Assembly: GCF_002802865.1 (NCBI RefSeq)
Contig: NZ_PGLQ01000001.1
Span: 434,001-498,000, forward strand
Reading direction: 5' to 3'
DNA from: Bifidobacterium scaligerum
GTDB lineage: Bacteria > Actinomycetota > Actinomycetes > Actinomycetales > Bifidobacteriaceae
Length of the DNA stretch: 64,000 nucleotides
Below are positions 55,585-64,000 of the stretch, piece after piece (positions within the stretch are counted from its first letter, which is position 1; the number at the start of each line of letters is the position of its first letter). A program made the position numbers and the translations under genes. A model generated the notes under the pieces. That model searched no databases and was not told the DNA's origin. It saw only the letters and a program-made list of their open reading frames with translations.

Positions 55585-56256
55585 TCATGCGAGTCGGTAT
55601 CCTTCCCCGCGCGTGGATTCGATGGTTTGGGCATCGCCGAGTTTGCGCCGCAGTGAGTAGATGGTGGTTTTGATCACGTCTGCTGGTTCGGATACGGATG
55701 AGTCATCCCAGACGGTTCCATAGAGTTCGTTCACGCTTACGTAGCCACCGTCCGCGCGCATGAGTTCGAGTAGTATCCCGTATTCCTTGGGCGTGAGTTT
55801 GATGAGCGTACGTCCGTGGTCTCGGAACACGAGACGTCTTGTGGTGTCGAGGGTCAGATCGCCGTGCGTAAGCACAGCGGCCGTAGCCTGGCCTTTGCCC
55901 GCACGGCGTTGCAGCGCTCGGATCCGGGCCAACAGTTCTGGGTAGGCGAACGGTTTGGTCAGATAATCATCAGCACCCAAATTAAGCCCGCTCACCCGAT
56001 CGCTCACCTCAGCAGCGGCCGTCAGCATGATTACCGCCACGGGAATGCGGTTCGCGGCGATGGTGGCCATCACCGCATCTCCTGAGAGCACCGGCAGATC
56101 ACGATCCAACAGCACGATATCTACGTTTTGTTCGGCGAGAATTTGCAACGCTTCCACGCCGGTTGTAGCCATGTTTGTGGCATAACCCTCGTAGCGCAGA
56201 GCGTCATCCAATGCGGCCGCCAGTTCGCGATCATCCTCGACAATCAAGATTCTCAT
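55585..56256 (-). CDS. OmpR-family response regulator
   Basis: 223 residues. Receiver domain 'MRILIVEDDRELAAALDD' with phosphorylation Asp in 'VLLDRDLPVLSG' and Lys in 'YLTKPFAYPEL'. C-terminal winged helix 'LIKLTPKEYGILLELM...VSVNELYGTVWDD' and 'VIKTTIYSLRRKLGD'. Start at 56,256; upstream GGGGGGC is a weak but plausible site. Divergent from the first lipoprotein gene, whose promoter region carries a box repeated before the second lipoprotein. Confidence 0.94.
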   Translation of the reverse strand: MRILIVEDDRELAAALDDALRYEGYATNMATTGVEALQILAEQNVDIVLLDRDLPVLSGDAVMATIAANRIPVAVIMLTAAAEVSDRVSGLNLGADDYLTKPFAYPELLARIRALQRRAGKGQATAAVLTHGDLTLDTTRRLVFRDHGRTLIKLTPKEYGILLELMRADGGYVSVNELYGTVWDDSSVSEPADVIKTTIYSLRRKLGDAQTIESTRGEGYRLA

Positions 56257-56334
56257 GCCGTGCCCCCCACACCATCTTTGGTACATCTTCATTATCCGCC
56301 TATGCGATTGTTATTCGTTCATTTTCAAGCCTTT

Positions 56335-56352
56335 AAGGTAAGGCGAAGGTAA
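56335..56352 (+). promoter_or_regulatory. Putative response-regulator box, copy 1
   Basis: aaggtaaggcgaaggtaa, containing aaggta twice at 11-bp spacing, the one-turn direct repeat typical of OmpR-family sites. A near-identical 18-mer lies at 57,439. It sits in the 187-bp divergent gap between the response regulator and the first lipoprotein. Confidence 0.55.
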
Positions 56353-56443
56353 TCCTTTTCCTCACCGTCAGCGCACCAGAGTGGAGATTGAATGGTATTA
56401 ATCGCAGTGAAGCGGTGATGAATGCAATGGAGGTGAGAGGATC

Positions 56444-57328
56444 ATGCTACGCGAACGGAATGGCGGCAGAATATATGTCCGAAGGATTATCCGCAACATG
56501 ATGGCGAGCTTGGTGGCGCTGACATGCCTGATTGGAACAGCTTCCTGCTCATCTGAAACTACGACCGCCGACACAGGTGCCAGCAGCATACACTTCAGCA
56601 ACAGGGGCACTGGCGATACGGCACAGTCAACGGATGGTGCCGACACCAATCCGTCAACCAACTTCATCACCGCCGAACTGGAGACCATCGCCAAACGATT
56701 CGCGGCCTGCTTGGTTGAGAAAGGATTCGATGCGAAAGTCACTGGAAGCTATGCGTTGCAGCCGCTCGGCTTATCGTCCGACGATGCTCCGCAGACCACC
56801 GTGGTGGTTCGCCGGCTCGGAGCAGACCGTACTCCGATCGTGCCCGGTTCCGGAGTGGTGATCAGCGCGGATGCAGACCCGCTCTACCCGGACGTGATGT
56901 ATACCATCGTTTCCGCCAAGGAAGGCGCATGGGTGGGATTCAAGAATTCCAAGTCGCTCACCGGCTCCATCTATGAGGACAAGCAGGCCGATTATGCGGC
57001 ATGCGAGGCCGCGAATCCTGATTTCGCGCAACCGAATTATTCGAGCTCCAGTACCTCAGCCGGTTCAACATCCACGGATACCGACCAGCAGCAGATCTTG
57101 ATCGACTTCGCCCGCAAGGCTCGTGCGGACGGCTTCAATTGGATGGCCGACCCCGTACCCGGAGAAACTCAGGCTGTGGAAATACCGTCCGACGTGTCCT
57201 ATGAGGAACTGCGTCGGTTCTTCGACACCTATTCCGGCGATCAGTGGCCCAGTCACGACGGCATTCCGTTCGGGACCTCCTGCTCCGGGCAATGCACCGC
57301 CTACAACCAAATCCTCAGCGAGCGGTAA
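56444..57328 (+). CDS. Lipoprotein, paralogue 1, unknown function
   Basis: 294 residues. A basic N-terminus and hydrophobic stretch lead to a lipobox ending 'GTASC' (Cys35), then a Thr/Ser/Asp-rich linker. The outer domain shares several blocks with the next gene: 'FAACLVEKGFDAKV', 'AANPDFAQP', 'FARKARADGFNWMADP' and 'YEELRRFFDTY'. No known family. It ends in 'GTSCSGQCTAY', a likely disulfide. The two lipoproteins precede a MacB-like exporter and may feed or guard it at the membrane. Confidence 0.8.
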   Translation: MLRERNGGRIYVRRIIRNMMASLVALTCLIGTASCSSETTTADTGASSIHFSNRGTGDTAQSTDGADTNPSTNFITAELETIAKRFAACLVEKGFDAKVTGSYALQPLGLSSDDAPQTTVVVRRLGADRTPIVPGSGVVISADADPLYPDVMYTIVSAKEGAWVGFKNSKSLTGSIYEDKQADYAACEAANPDFAQPNYSSSSTSAGSTSTDTDQQQILIDFARKARADGFNWMADPVPGETQAVEIPSDVSYEELRRFFDTYSGDQWPSHDGIPFGTSCSGQCTAYNQILSER

Positions 57329-57341
57329 CCGGCAGACTTAT

Positions 57342-57392
57342 CCTCAGCTCCCCTTGTCAGGGGAGTTGTCGGCAAACGCCGACTGAGGGGTA
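57342..57392. repeat. Intergenic palindromic repeat after lipoprotein 1
   Basis: ctcccc-ttgtca-ggggag is followed by gtcggc-aaac-gccgac and ctgagggg. It is the best-preserved copy of the family also found at 38,825 and 55,516 and inside pglX at 12,057. Confidence 0.75.
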
Positions 57393-57438
57393 GTCCGCAG
57401 TAATTCACACAAATTCATCCTGAAATTTTTTCCTAAAC

Positions 57439-57456
57439 AAGGTAAGGCGAAAGTAA
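57439..57456 (+). promoter_or_regulatory. Putative response-regulator box, copy 2
   Basis: aaggtaaggcgaaagtaa, differing from the copy at 56,335 in one of 18 positions; both are followed by a similar ttc-c/t-tcaccg stretch. It lies 85 bases before the second lipoprotein ATG. Confidence 0.55.
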
Positions 57457-57541
57457 AACGATTCTTCACCGACACGCCACTGCAATCGGAGTTTGATGAA
57501 GCCATCGCATACATGCGAATCGTTTGCCGAAAGGAACCGTC

Positions 57542-58375
57542 ATGACCAGTACCATTAATCGCATCCCAAACCAAACTTTGAGGCACACATTGGCGGCCGC
57601 CTCCGCATCGGCATTGTGCCTCATCGCGCTCGCTGGCTGTTCCATGCCATTCACCAACCAAGCATCAGATACCAGCGATGCCAGTAACGCTTCTGGATCC
57701 TCGGACAATCTTGCAACCGACGCCAATGCCAAGAAATTCGTCTCATGCCTAACCGGCAAGGGCTTCGAGGCGCAGGCTGCGGCCGCACCTGGAATCCCCG
57801 ATTCGTCCGGCAAACCGAAGACACCAACTACCAAGAACATGGTCATGCTGCGCATGCTCGACGCAAACAGCCAGCCAGTCGAAGCCGATGACAACGGCAT
57901 GAGCGTGAGCGCCGATTCCACCACCCAGCAGATGTACGCCAATTCCATGTTCACCTCCATCGACTACGGCACGGTATGGGTGGCGTTCAAGGATTCCGCT
58001 GCGCTCGCCGGCAGCCCATACGAGTCGAAACGACAGGATTACGCGGACTGCGAGGCCAAGAACCCGAACTTCGCCCAGCCCGCACAGGACCTGAACCAAA
58101 CGCCAACCTACACTGATGCGGATAAGCAGGCGGCACTCGACTTCGCCAAGAACGCGCGGAGCAAAGGCTTCAGCTGGGTCGCCGATCCGACAGGAAACGA
58201 ACCGACCACCATCCTCATTCCCAAAACCGTGCCCGAAGACGAGTTGCGCCGCTTCTTCAAGGAATGCCCGGTAGGGGATGCGCACATCACCTACGGCTTT
58301 GATGGAACTCCGGATGATTTCGGTTACGACTACACCAAAGTCATGGATGAGGCCATGGGAGTGGTGTCCTATTGA
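57542..58375 (+). CDS. Lipoprotein, paralogue 2, unknown function
   Basis: 277 residues. Signal peptide with a clear lipobox 'LAGC' (Cys33). Its body is related to the preceding lipoprotein ('FVSCLTGKGFEAQA', 'KNPNFAQP', 'FAKNARSKGFSWVADP', 'EDELRRFFKEC'). GAAAGGA lies before ATG 57,542. It is 19 bases upstream of the adaptor gene, so it is the first gene of the efflux operon proper. Confidence 0.82.
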   Translation: MTSTINRIPNQTLRHTLAAASASALCLIALAGCSMPFTNQASDTSDASNASGSSDNLATDANAKKFVSCLTGKGFEAQAAAAPGIPDSSGKPKTPTTKNMVMLRMLDANSQPVEADDNGMSVSADSTTQQMYANSMFTSIDYGTVWVAFKDSAALAGSPYESKRQDYADCEAKNPNFAQPAQDLNQTPTYTDADKQAALDFAKNARSKGFSWVADPTGNEPTTILIPKTVPEDELRRFFKECPVGDAHITYGFDGTPDDFGYDYTKVMDEAMGVVSY

Positions 58376-58394
58376 AGACCGATTGGAGCTTATC

Positions 58395-59510
58395 ATGACG
58401 AGAACGGAAGCGCGACGATTCTCCAAACGCCGCAGAATCATTACCACTGTCATAGTGCTCATCGCAGTGATAGGTCTCGCCGCAACCTGTGTGATTACAC
58501 GTCCGTGGACGCTTGTCGGCCATATGACCGCGTCGGGCCAATCATCCACACAACAAATCGACGTGACCACGTTGCGCGCACAGCCGGTCACTAAAGGTGT
58601 GCTCAATGCGGAAACTCGGCTTGGTGCGACCCTTCAATACGATGATGCCTCCGATTTCGCCGCCGCTACCGGCATCATCACCCAGTTGCCTGTTGCCGGA
58701 AAACAGATCAACACCGGTGAACAGGTGTATGAGATGGATGGCGTACCGGTACCGCTGTTCCATGGCGAGCGCCCCTTCTGGCGCACCATCGAAGAAGGTA
58801 TTTCGGACGGTCCGGATGTGACCCAGTTGGAGCAGAATCTCAAGGAACTCGGCTTCTATACCGGCGAAGTCGGTCCGCATGCCAATTGGCTGACCCGAGA
58901 AGCCATCAAACAATGGCAACGATCCCTCGGCCTCACCGGTGACGCGGTCAACGGGGTGTTTACTCCCGGTTCCGTGGCCTTGGCTTCCTCGGCTCCGGTC
59001 CGCATCAAAACCGTGAACGCCAAACTTGGGGATATCAACGTGAGCCCGGCAAGCTACACCGGCGTGACCTTGCACGCGCAATCCACCATCACTGCCACAC
59101 AAGCCGCCACGTTCAAAGCAGGCGATAAGGCGCAAGTGATTCTGCCGGATAACACCACTGTCGACACCGAACTGATTGCCGTCGACCAAGGCGGTCAATC
59201 CACTGGTAAGGACGGGCAGGTCACTTCGCCTTCTGTACGCATCGATTTTCCCGACCAGACGCAGGTGGCGCAATTCGGCCCTGCGACCATCCAAGTCATC
59301 GTACCTAACGCCGCAGCGGCAAACACGGAGACGCTCATTGTACCGGTCACCGCGCTGATTGCCGGCACCGGCAACTCGTACGCGGTCGAAGTGATCCGCG
59401 GCGATGAGGTCAAGCGCATCAGTGTTGAGATCGGATTGGTGGCGGGCGCCCAAGCGCAAATCACCAAAACTAACGGTTTGAGAGAGGGAGACAAGGTGGT
59501 GGTCTCATGA
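58395..59510 (+). CDS. Membrane-fusion/adaptor protein with peptidoglycan-binding domain (ABC efflux)
   Basis: 371 residues. One N-terminal membrane anchor (~17-38), then a HlyD/YknX-like adaptor region ('GIITQLPVAGKQINTGEQVYEMDG'). Inserted at ~140-200 is a PG_binding_1 domain ('VTQLEQNLKELGFYTGEVG...AIKQWQRSLGL'), followed by beta-barrel parts ('LRAQPVTKG', 'GNSYAVEVIRGDEVKRISVEIG'). Adaptors of this type link MacB-like pumps to the cell wall in Gram-positives. It overlaps the ATPase gene by four bases. Confidence 0.88.
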   Translation: MTRTEARRFSKRRRIITTVIVLIAVIGLAATCVITRPWTLVGHMTASGQSSTQQIDVTTLRAQPVTKGVLNAETRLGATLQYDDASDFAAATGIITQLPVAGKQINTGEQVYEMDGVPVPLFHGERPFWRTIEEGISDGPDVTQLEQNLKELGFYTGEVGPHANWLTREAIKQWQRSLGLTGDAVNGVFTPGSVALASSAPVRIKTVNAKLGDINVSPASYTGVTLHAQSTITATQAATFKAGDKAQVILPDNTTVDTELIAVDQGGQSTGKDGQVTSPSVRIDFPDQTQVAQFGPATIQVIVPNAAAANTETLIVPVTALIAGTGNSYAVEVIRGDEVKRISVEIGLVAGAQAQITKTNGLREGDKVVVS

Positions 59511-60205
59511 CTGCATTGTTGAGTCTGGACCATGTCACCAAAGCATTCACCGGCAAGGACGGCAATCCGCTGGAGATTCTGCACAGCACGACACTTGCCA
59601 TTGGACACGGCGAGCGCATCGCCATCGTGGGACCATCCGGTTCAGGCAAATCCACACTGCTTTCCCTGCTTGGCACCTTGGATATGCCGACCTCCGGAAC
59701 ACTGGCCTACGACGGCGAGAACGTGGCCGGCATGGGGGAGAAGCGCCGAAGCGTGCTCAGGGTAGCTCGCATCGGATTCGTATTCCAACAATTCCATCTC
59801 ATCACCACCGTTTCGGCGTTGGAGAATGTGATGACCGGACTGCAATACACTGCATTGCCCCGTGCAGCCCGGCGAGAACAAGCCATAGAGGCACTCGAAC
59901 AGGTGGGACTCGGCGAGCGCATATTCCACAAGTCCTCCCAACTGTCGGGTGGCGAACAGCAACGCGTCGCCATCGCCCGCGCTTTAGCCAAGAAACCCGA
60001 CATCATTTTCGCCGACGAGCCCACCGGCGCGCTCGACACCGACACCGGCCATGCCATCATCGAACTGCTCATGGGAGCCGCCAATCAAGGCGCAAGCCTT
60101 GTAGTCGTTACCCATGATCCCAACATCGCCGCACGATTCCCGCGCCGCCTGCACATCCAGGATGGCGTGGTCACGGAACTTGGAGAAGGAGGCTACCATG
60201 CGTAA
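59507..60205 (+). CDS. ABC transporter ATPase, MacB/LolD-like
   Basis: 232 residues. Walker A '[18 protein letters not shown]', signature '[32 protein letters not shown]' and H-loop '[10 protein letters not shown]'. It powers the FtsX-type permease encoded by the overlapping next gene. Confidence 0.94.
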   Translation: MTALLSLDHVTKAFTGKDGNPLEILHSTTLAIGHGERIAIVGPSGSGKSTLLSLLGTLDMPTSGTLAYDGENVAGMGEKRRSVLRVARIGFVFQQFHLITTVSALENVMTGLQYTALPRAARREQAIEALEQVGLGERIFHKSSQLSGGEQQRVAIARALAKKPDIIFADEPTGALDTDTGHAIIELLMGAANQGASLVVVTHDPNIAARFPRRLHIQDGVVTELGEGGYHA

Positions 60206-61397
60206 GCCGCTTACCACGCGTCTGGCCGACCTTCTGCACACGGCATGGATCGGCACCACAGGACGCATCTCACGTACCATTCTCGCCTCGCTCGGCATCG
60301 CCTTGGGCGTGGCCGCCTATGTGGCGCTCTCCGGCATCGCCGCATCCAACCAGGCCGCACTACTTGCTCAGCTGGATGCGCTCGGCGCGAACCTGCAGGT
60401 CGTCTCTCCCGGTCAGGATGCCTCAGGCCAACCCGTACCGTTGCCGGAATACGCGCCCCAAACCATCGTCCGTCAACCGGACGTCGAACAGGTCGGCGTA
60501 TTCCTCACCCCGCCTAAGGATGCTCAGGTCTTCAAAAACGAGCTTGTGCCAAAAACCAACGGCAACGCACTGGCCGTATCCGTAATGAAACCGGGCGCGC
60601 TCAAAGCCGTTGATGCCACGTTTGCCCAAGGGCATGGCATCAACAAGCGCAACGAGAACCTTCCGGTCGCGGTCCTTGGCTCCGAAGCAGCCTATCGACT
60701 CGGCGTCAACCAGACGGGCGACCGCATCCTCATCGACAACGAATGGTACGGCGTCATCGGCATCCTTGAGCCTGCCCCACAGTCGCAATCCATCAACTCA
60801 TCCGTCATCATCGGTGCTGATTGGGCGATTAGCCATTATCCCGATCAGAAGGAATCGATAACGCAGATCAGTCAGATCTATGTGCGCACCAAACCGGGGA
60901 ACGTCGAATCGCTGCGCCGCATCATCGCGCATGCGGCGAACCTTTCCGGCGGCAACGTATCCGTCGCGGCTTCGGCGAATCTCTCCCAAGCCCGCAACGC
61001 CACCAACGATTTCCTGACCACCCTGGGACTCATGATCGGTGTCATCGCGCTCGCCGTAGGTGGCATGAGCATTGCGAATATGATGATTGTCACCGTGATG
61101 GAACGCCGTGGTGAAATCGGACTGCGGCGTGCACTGGGCGCCACACCCGGCAATATTCGCACGCAGTTCGTCACTGAAGCGGCCCTGTTGTCGGCCATCG
61201 GCGGATTGGCAGGCGTCTTGATCGGCGCAGGGACCGCCGTGGGCGTTGCCGCGCATGCCGGCCAGCCATTGACACTGGATTGGGATGGATTGCCGGCAGC
61301 ATGGGGTGCTGCGGTGCTGGTAGGCATCATCGCCGGTCTTTATCCTGCTTCGCGCGCCGCTCGTCTGACGCCCACGGAGGCGTTGCGCGGCGAGTGA
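60198..61397 (+). CDS. ABC transporter permease, MacB/FtsX family
   Basis: 399 residues. Membrane segment 1 ('TILASLGIALGVAAYVALSGIA'), a large outer MacB_PCD domain (~50-270), then three more membrane segments including 'LGLMIGVIALAVGGMSIANMMIVTVMERRGEIGLRRALGAT', the FtsX signature. AAGGAGG precedes the ATG. With the adaptor and ATPase it forms a mechanotransmission-type exporter of peptides or antimicrobials; the substrate is unknown. Confidence 0.93.
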   Translation: MRKPLTTRLADLLHTAWIGTTGRISRTILASLGIALGVAAYVALSGIAASNQAALLAQLDALGANLQVVSPGQDASGQPVPLPEYAPQTIVRQPDVEQVGVFLTPPKDAQVFKNELVPKTNGNALAVSVMKPGALKAVDATFAQGHGINKRNENLPVAVLGSEAAYRLGVNQTGDRILIDNEWYGVIGILEPAPQSQSINSSVIIGADWAISHYPDQKESITQISQIYVRTKPGNVESLRRIIAHAANLSGGNVSVAASANLSQARNATNDFLTTLGLMIGVIALAVGGMSIANMMIVTVMERRGEIGLRRALGATPGNIRTQFVTEAALLSAIGGLAGVLIGAGTAVGVAAHAGQPLTLDWDGLPAAWGAAVLVGIIAGLYPASRAARLTPTEALRGE

Positions 61398-61455
61398 CGC
61401 TCCCGTGCATGTGCTAGCGTCGATACGTCATTCTGGCACGACGCAAAGGAGACGC

Positions 61456-62994
61456 ATGGGCGATATCAGGCGGGAAATGGAACGTCTGCGGCCGATTTAC
61501 GAAACCGGTGTGCTCCGTCTGCTCTTGCGTCAGCATGCCATGTTGTATGTGGCATTGCTGCGTGCCGCCTTCGACCCGTTGACCGGCGAGCTGCCGCGCG
61601 AAACCGTGGAGGAACGCTTCGCGCATAGTCTAGAACTGCTGGCCTCCAGTGGCGAATATACGTTGAAAGACCAGTCCTATGCTGATGCGGCCCATCGTAT
61701 CCTCGCCGACCTGACCCGCGAAGGCGAAGGCGATTACGCATGGTTGGCCAACTCGCACGATGCCGCATCACACCGATTCCTCTACAGGCTCACAGCCCGC
61801 GCACATCGCGCCATCGAAGCGTTAAGCCGTCTGGAAGACGAATCCCGCGCATTGTCCGGCGCACAGGCGAACAGCATCATCATGGAGATCGAGCATGCGC
61901 GCATGCAGCTGACCGCCGATCCCGGCGAGCGCGTCCGATTGCTCAATAGTGAGATCAAGGAACGCAAACACGAGATCAAGCGCATCCAACAGGGCCAGCA
62001 GCATGCCACATTGAGCCAGGCCCAGGTGGAGGATGTGATTGAAGTAATCCATAACACCCTTCGCGGTGTGCCCATCGATCTGCGTGAACTCGTGCTCACC
62101 GAACGCGACAACGGCGATGCGTTGCGCCGCCGCATGCAAGCCGGCGATATGAGCGTGGACGAAACCCTGAACCGGTATCACGAGGAATACCGCTGCTCGT
62201 TCAGCGAATCCGATTCCGGTCGCCGCTTCGAAGACGCGTTCCAAGTGATCATCACCGACGAAGGCCGCCAACAGATCGACTCCGCGTTGCGCGACATCGC
62301 GAAAACCCCATATCTGGCAGGGGAGTCCGCAGCACTATTGGGACAGATTCGAGACGAACTTTCCCGCATCTACGACGGCATCGAAGCGGTACGTCATCAG
62401 ATGCGCGTCTCCGATGAGGCGATCAGCCGACTGGTACGCCAGCAGACCGATACGCGCTACCGTACGATGATGAGTCGCTTGAACCGACTCTACGTGAACT
62501 TGAACGCTGATGCGAAAGCCCACGCCGGCGACGCTTCACGACCATACGCAACCGATACATCGAGCGCCCTGTTCGCCCCATTGCCGATGCGCCCGGCACG
62601 TTCGATGACCTATACCGAGACACCTGGTTTGGAATCCTCGATGGCAGCCGACCAGCATGCTCCACAGGTCAATCTCAAGGACATGGTCGAAGGTGGAGGC
62701 CCGCGTCTGCGACACATGGTGGAGCTGATTCGCCACAATCCCGCCATCGAACACGGCACAGTGAACGTGGCAGCCAGTTTCAACCGTCTGCCCGAGCGGG
62801 AACGTCGCGAAAGCGAAATCGTAGGCTTCCTGGGTAGTCTGCCATCGGCATCAGCGGTAGGCGAAGCTTCGGACGCCAATACGGCCAGCACAGTCTGGCA
62901 TTGCATCGCCTTGGACGGAACACCCAGAGACTGGATCACCAGTCCGGTATGGGCGTCGTTGGAAGAACTTGACAGCATCGTGGAGGAAGGATGA
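61456..62994 (+). CDS. jetA: Wadjet system protein JetA (DUF3375, MksF/kleisin-like)
   Basis: 512 residues, mostly helical, with the DUF3375 pattern: '[33 protein letters not shown]', '[23 protein letters not shown]', '[20 protein letters not shown]' and '[13 protein letters not shown]'. JetA is the kleisin subunit of Wadjet, an SMC-type complex that recognises and cleaves small circular plasmids. AAAGGAG precedes the ATG at 61,456, 58 bp after the efflux operon. Its stop overlaps jetB. Confidence 0.9.
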   Translation: MGDIRREMERLRPIYETGVLRLLLRQHAMLYVALLRAAFDPLTGELPRETVEERFAHSLELLASSGEYTLKDQSYADAAHRILADLTREGEGDYAWLANSHDAASHRFLYRLTARAHRAIEALSRLEDESRALSGAQANSIIMEIEHARMQLTADPGERVRLLNSEIKERKHEIKRIQQGQQHATLSQAQVEDVIEVIHNTLRGVPIDLRELVLTERDNGDALRRRMQAGDMSVDETLNRYHEEYRCSFSESDSGRRFEDAFQVIITDEGRQQIDSALRDIAKTPYLAGESAALLGQIRDELSRIYDGIEAVRHQMRVSDEAISRLVRQQTDTRYRTMMSRLNRLYVNLNADAKAHAGDASRPYATDTSSALFAPLPMRPARSMTYTETPGLESSMAADQHAPQVNLKDMVEGGGPRLRHMVELIRHNPAIEHGTVNVAASFNRLPERERRESEIVGFLGSLPSASAVGEASDANTASTVWHCIALDGTPRDWITSPVWASLEELDSIVEEG

Positions 62995-63809
62995 GCATGA
63001 GCGAACCAGTCGCCAACCCATACGCCCTGTTTGAAGACGACCACGGCGATATGACCGCGGATGCGCGCATGGCCGCCATCGCATTGAAGCGCGAACGCTA
63101 TATTTCCGGCCAGCTCTACGATCTGGTCAACGACAATCGCGAGGCGGTGGAACGCTCACTCAACAACGATCTGCTCGCCCTCGTAGTCAACGAACGCTAC
63201 CGCATCATGTACGCCACTCCGGTGGCCAACGACAACGTGGCATTGCGAGCGCTCAAAACTCGCGCCAGTCTGAAACGCGAGGAGGCGGCATTGCTTGCCT
63301 TCCTGCGCATCCGTGTGCTCGAATACGAGAACACCAGAACCGATCAATCCGAATGGCTGGTGAGCTTCGAGGAGATTCGCGCCGCGCTCGCATCCGGTGC
63401 CGGATATCTTGCCTCGCGCAACGATGAGGAAGGCGTCTTAAAACAGGTGAGCGCCATCGTCTCCGCAATGATCACCTATGGGTACCTGAACCGATTGGAT
63501 GATGAGGCCATGTATCTCATCACCCCACTGGTGCCCGTGGTGCTTGACCGCGAACTGGCCGACACATGGCTGGACACCGCGGCAAGGAACTTGGATGACA
63601 CTGCCGATGTGCATGATACGGGTGCCGAGGAGCCCAAACCGAACGATTCGGACACCAGTTCGGAAGCGTCGGCTGAGGATATTCCGGATGAAAGCCTCTT
63701 TACCGAACCATTGTTCGTCGCCTCGGATGGCGACGCGCAAGCAGCGACCGGCGATGGTGAAGATGATGATGCAGACGATACGAACGACATTGTGAAGGAA
63801 GGGGAGTGA
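62991..63809 (+). CDS. jetB: Wadjet system protein JetB (DUF4194, MksE-like)
   Basis: 272 residues. Two winged-helix blocks ('[29 protein letters not shown]', '[16 protein letters not shown]', '[29 protein letters not shown]') typical of the KITE subunit, followed by a strongly acidic disordered tail (~200-272). The first ATG (62,991) overlaps the jetA stop; the ATG at 62,997 has better spacing from GGAGG. Confidence 0.88.
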   Translation: MSMSEPVANPYALFEDDHGDMTADARMAAIALKRERYISGQLYDLVNDNREAVERSLNNDLLALVVNERYRIMYATPVANDNVALRALKTRASLKREEAALLAFLRIRVLEYENTRTDQSEWLVSFEEIRAALASGAGYLASRNDEEGVLKQVSAIVSAMITYGYLNRLDDEAMYLITPLVPVVLDRELADTWLDTAARNLDDTADVHDTGAEEPKPNDSDTSSEASAEDIPDESLFTEPLFVASDGDAQAATGDGEDDDADDTNDIVKEGE

Positions 63810-63810
63810 G

Positions 63811-64000
63811 ATGGCAGCTGAACTGCAGATGATCGCCGACCGTTGGATGATGGTCAGCCGCAGGCTCGTCAACTGGGGCTCCTACGAGGGTTATCACGAA
63901 TTCCGCCCTTCCACGGATTCCACCCTCCCGGTAACTTTGCTCGCCGGCGCCAGTGAATCCGGTAAATCCACATTGGTGGATGCGCAGATTTCCCTGCTTT
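63811..64000 (+). CDS. jetC: Wadjet system SMC-like ATPase JetC, 5' part
   Basis: The first 63 residues of an SMC/MukB-like ATPase, cut by the window end: 'VNWGSYEGYHEF' strand followed by Walker A 'LAGASESGKSTLVDAQI'. Position after JetA and JetB identifies it as JetC, the DNA-translocating motor of Wadjet; jetD, the topoisomerase-like nuclease, is expected beyond the window. Confidence 0.88.
   Translation, partial: MAAELQMIADRWMMVSRRLVNWGSYEGYHEFRPSTDSTLPVTLLAGASESGKSTLVDAQISLL

Noticed and set aside
1..64000. CRISPR arrays
   Set aside because: No regularly spaced direct repeats with unique spacers; the tandem repeats found are contiguous 10- or 11-bp units.

Overview
The window reads as a chromosomal segment of a high-GC Gram-positive bacterium, most likely Bifidobacterium (B. 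longum/breve group). The grounds are moderately high GC with actinobacterial codon use, an uninterrupted pyrB-pyrI-pyrC-pyrF-pyrK-pyrD-pyrE cluster, GlnE, and short palindromic intergenic repeats of the kind bifidobacteria carry. The species call is inference from gene content and order.

Region 1 (about 1-26,030) is a composite anti-phage island built on a type 1 BREX locus. The backbone, all on the + strand, is brxB (5' end outside the window), brxC, pglX, pglZ and brxL; brxA is presumably just upstream. Extra modules sit between the backbone genes. Between brxC and pglX there is a minus-strand DUF4417 / EndoU-type nuclease toxin / putative immunity trio and a three-gene ABC-3C conflict system (effector with the ABC-3C C-terminal domain, middle component, DUF3732 ATPase). 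Between pglX and pglZ there is an ApeA-like protein with a HEPN-type C-terminus, an AlbA_2/Schlafen-type ATP-binding protein, a SIR2 protein of 1175 residues and a DUF4143 AAA ATPase. Several inserted genes are visibly AT-richer than the backbone. Regulatory signals are unusually rich. A pair of LexA-like GAAC-N4-GTTC boxes flanks a TATAAT upstream of the ApeA-like gene. Five 11-bp tandem repeats lie inside the AlbA_2 reading frame. Three regularly spaced operators lie before the DUF4143 gene, whose stop codon overlaps the pglZ start. Two palindromic repeat elements are embedded in frame inside pglX.

Region 2 (26.2-61.4 kb) is ordinary chromosome: trmI, a SixA-like phosphatase, metE-metF (with a long inverted repeat between them), glnE, the pyr cluster, a DUF2974 alpha/beta hydrolase, a pair of related membrane/coiled-coil proteins, a LysR regulator, a HAD phosphatase, a fused NAD(P)HX repair enzyme, an ABC-F protein and an SDR oxidoreductase. 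Next come a minus-strand ECF transporter operon (S component, EcfT, a double ATPase EcfA interrupted by a stop codon inside its first LSGGQ signature, and a ZinT-like protein), then a two-component system and a MacB-like efflux operon. That operon has two paralogous lipoproteins whose upstream regions share an 18-bp box.

Region 3 (61.4-64.0 kb) opens a second defence locus, a Wadjet (JetABCD / MksFEBG-like) system: jetA and jetB are complete, jetC is cut by the window edge and jetD would lie beyond it.

No rRNA, tRNA, CRISPR array, insertion sequence or integrase was recognised. No stretch longer than about 300 bases lacks a gene.
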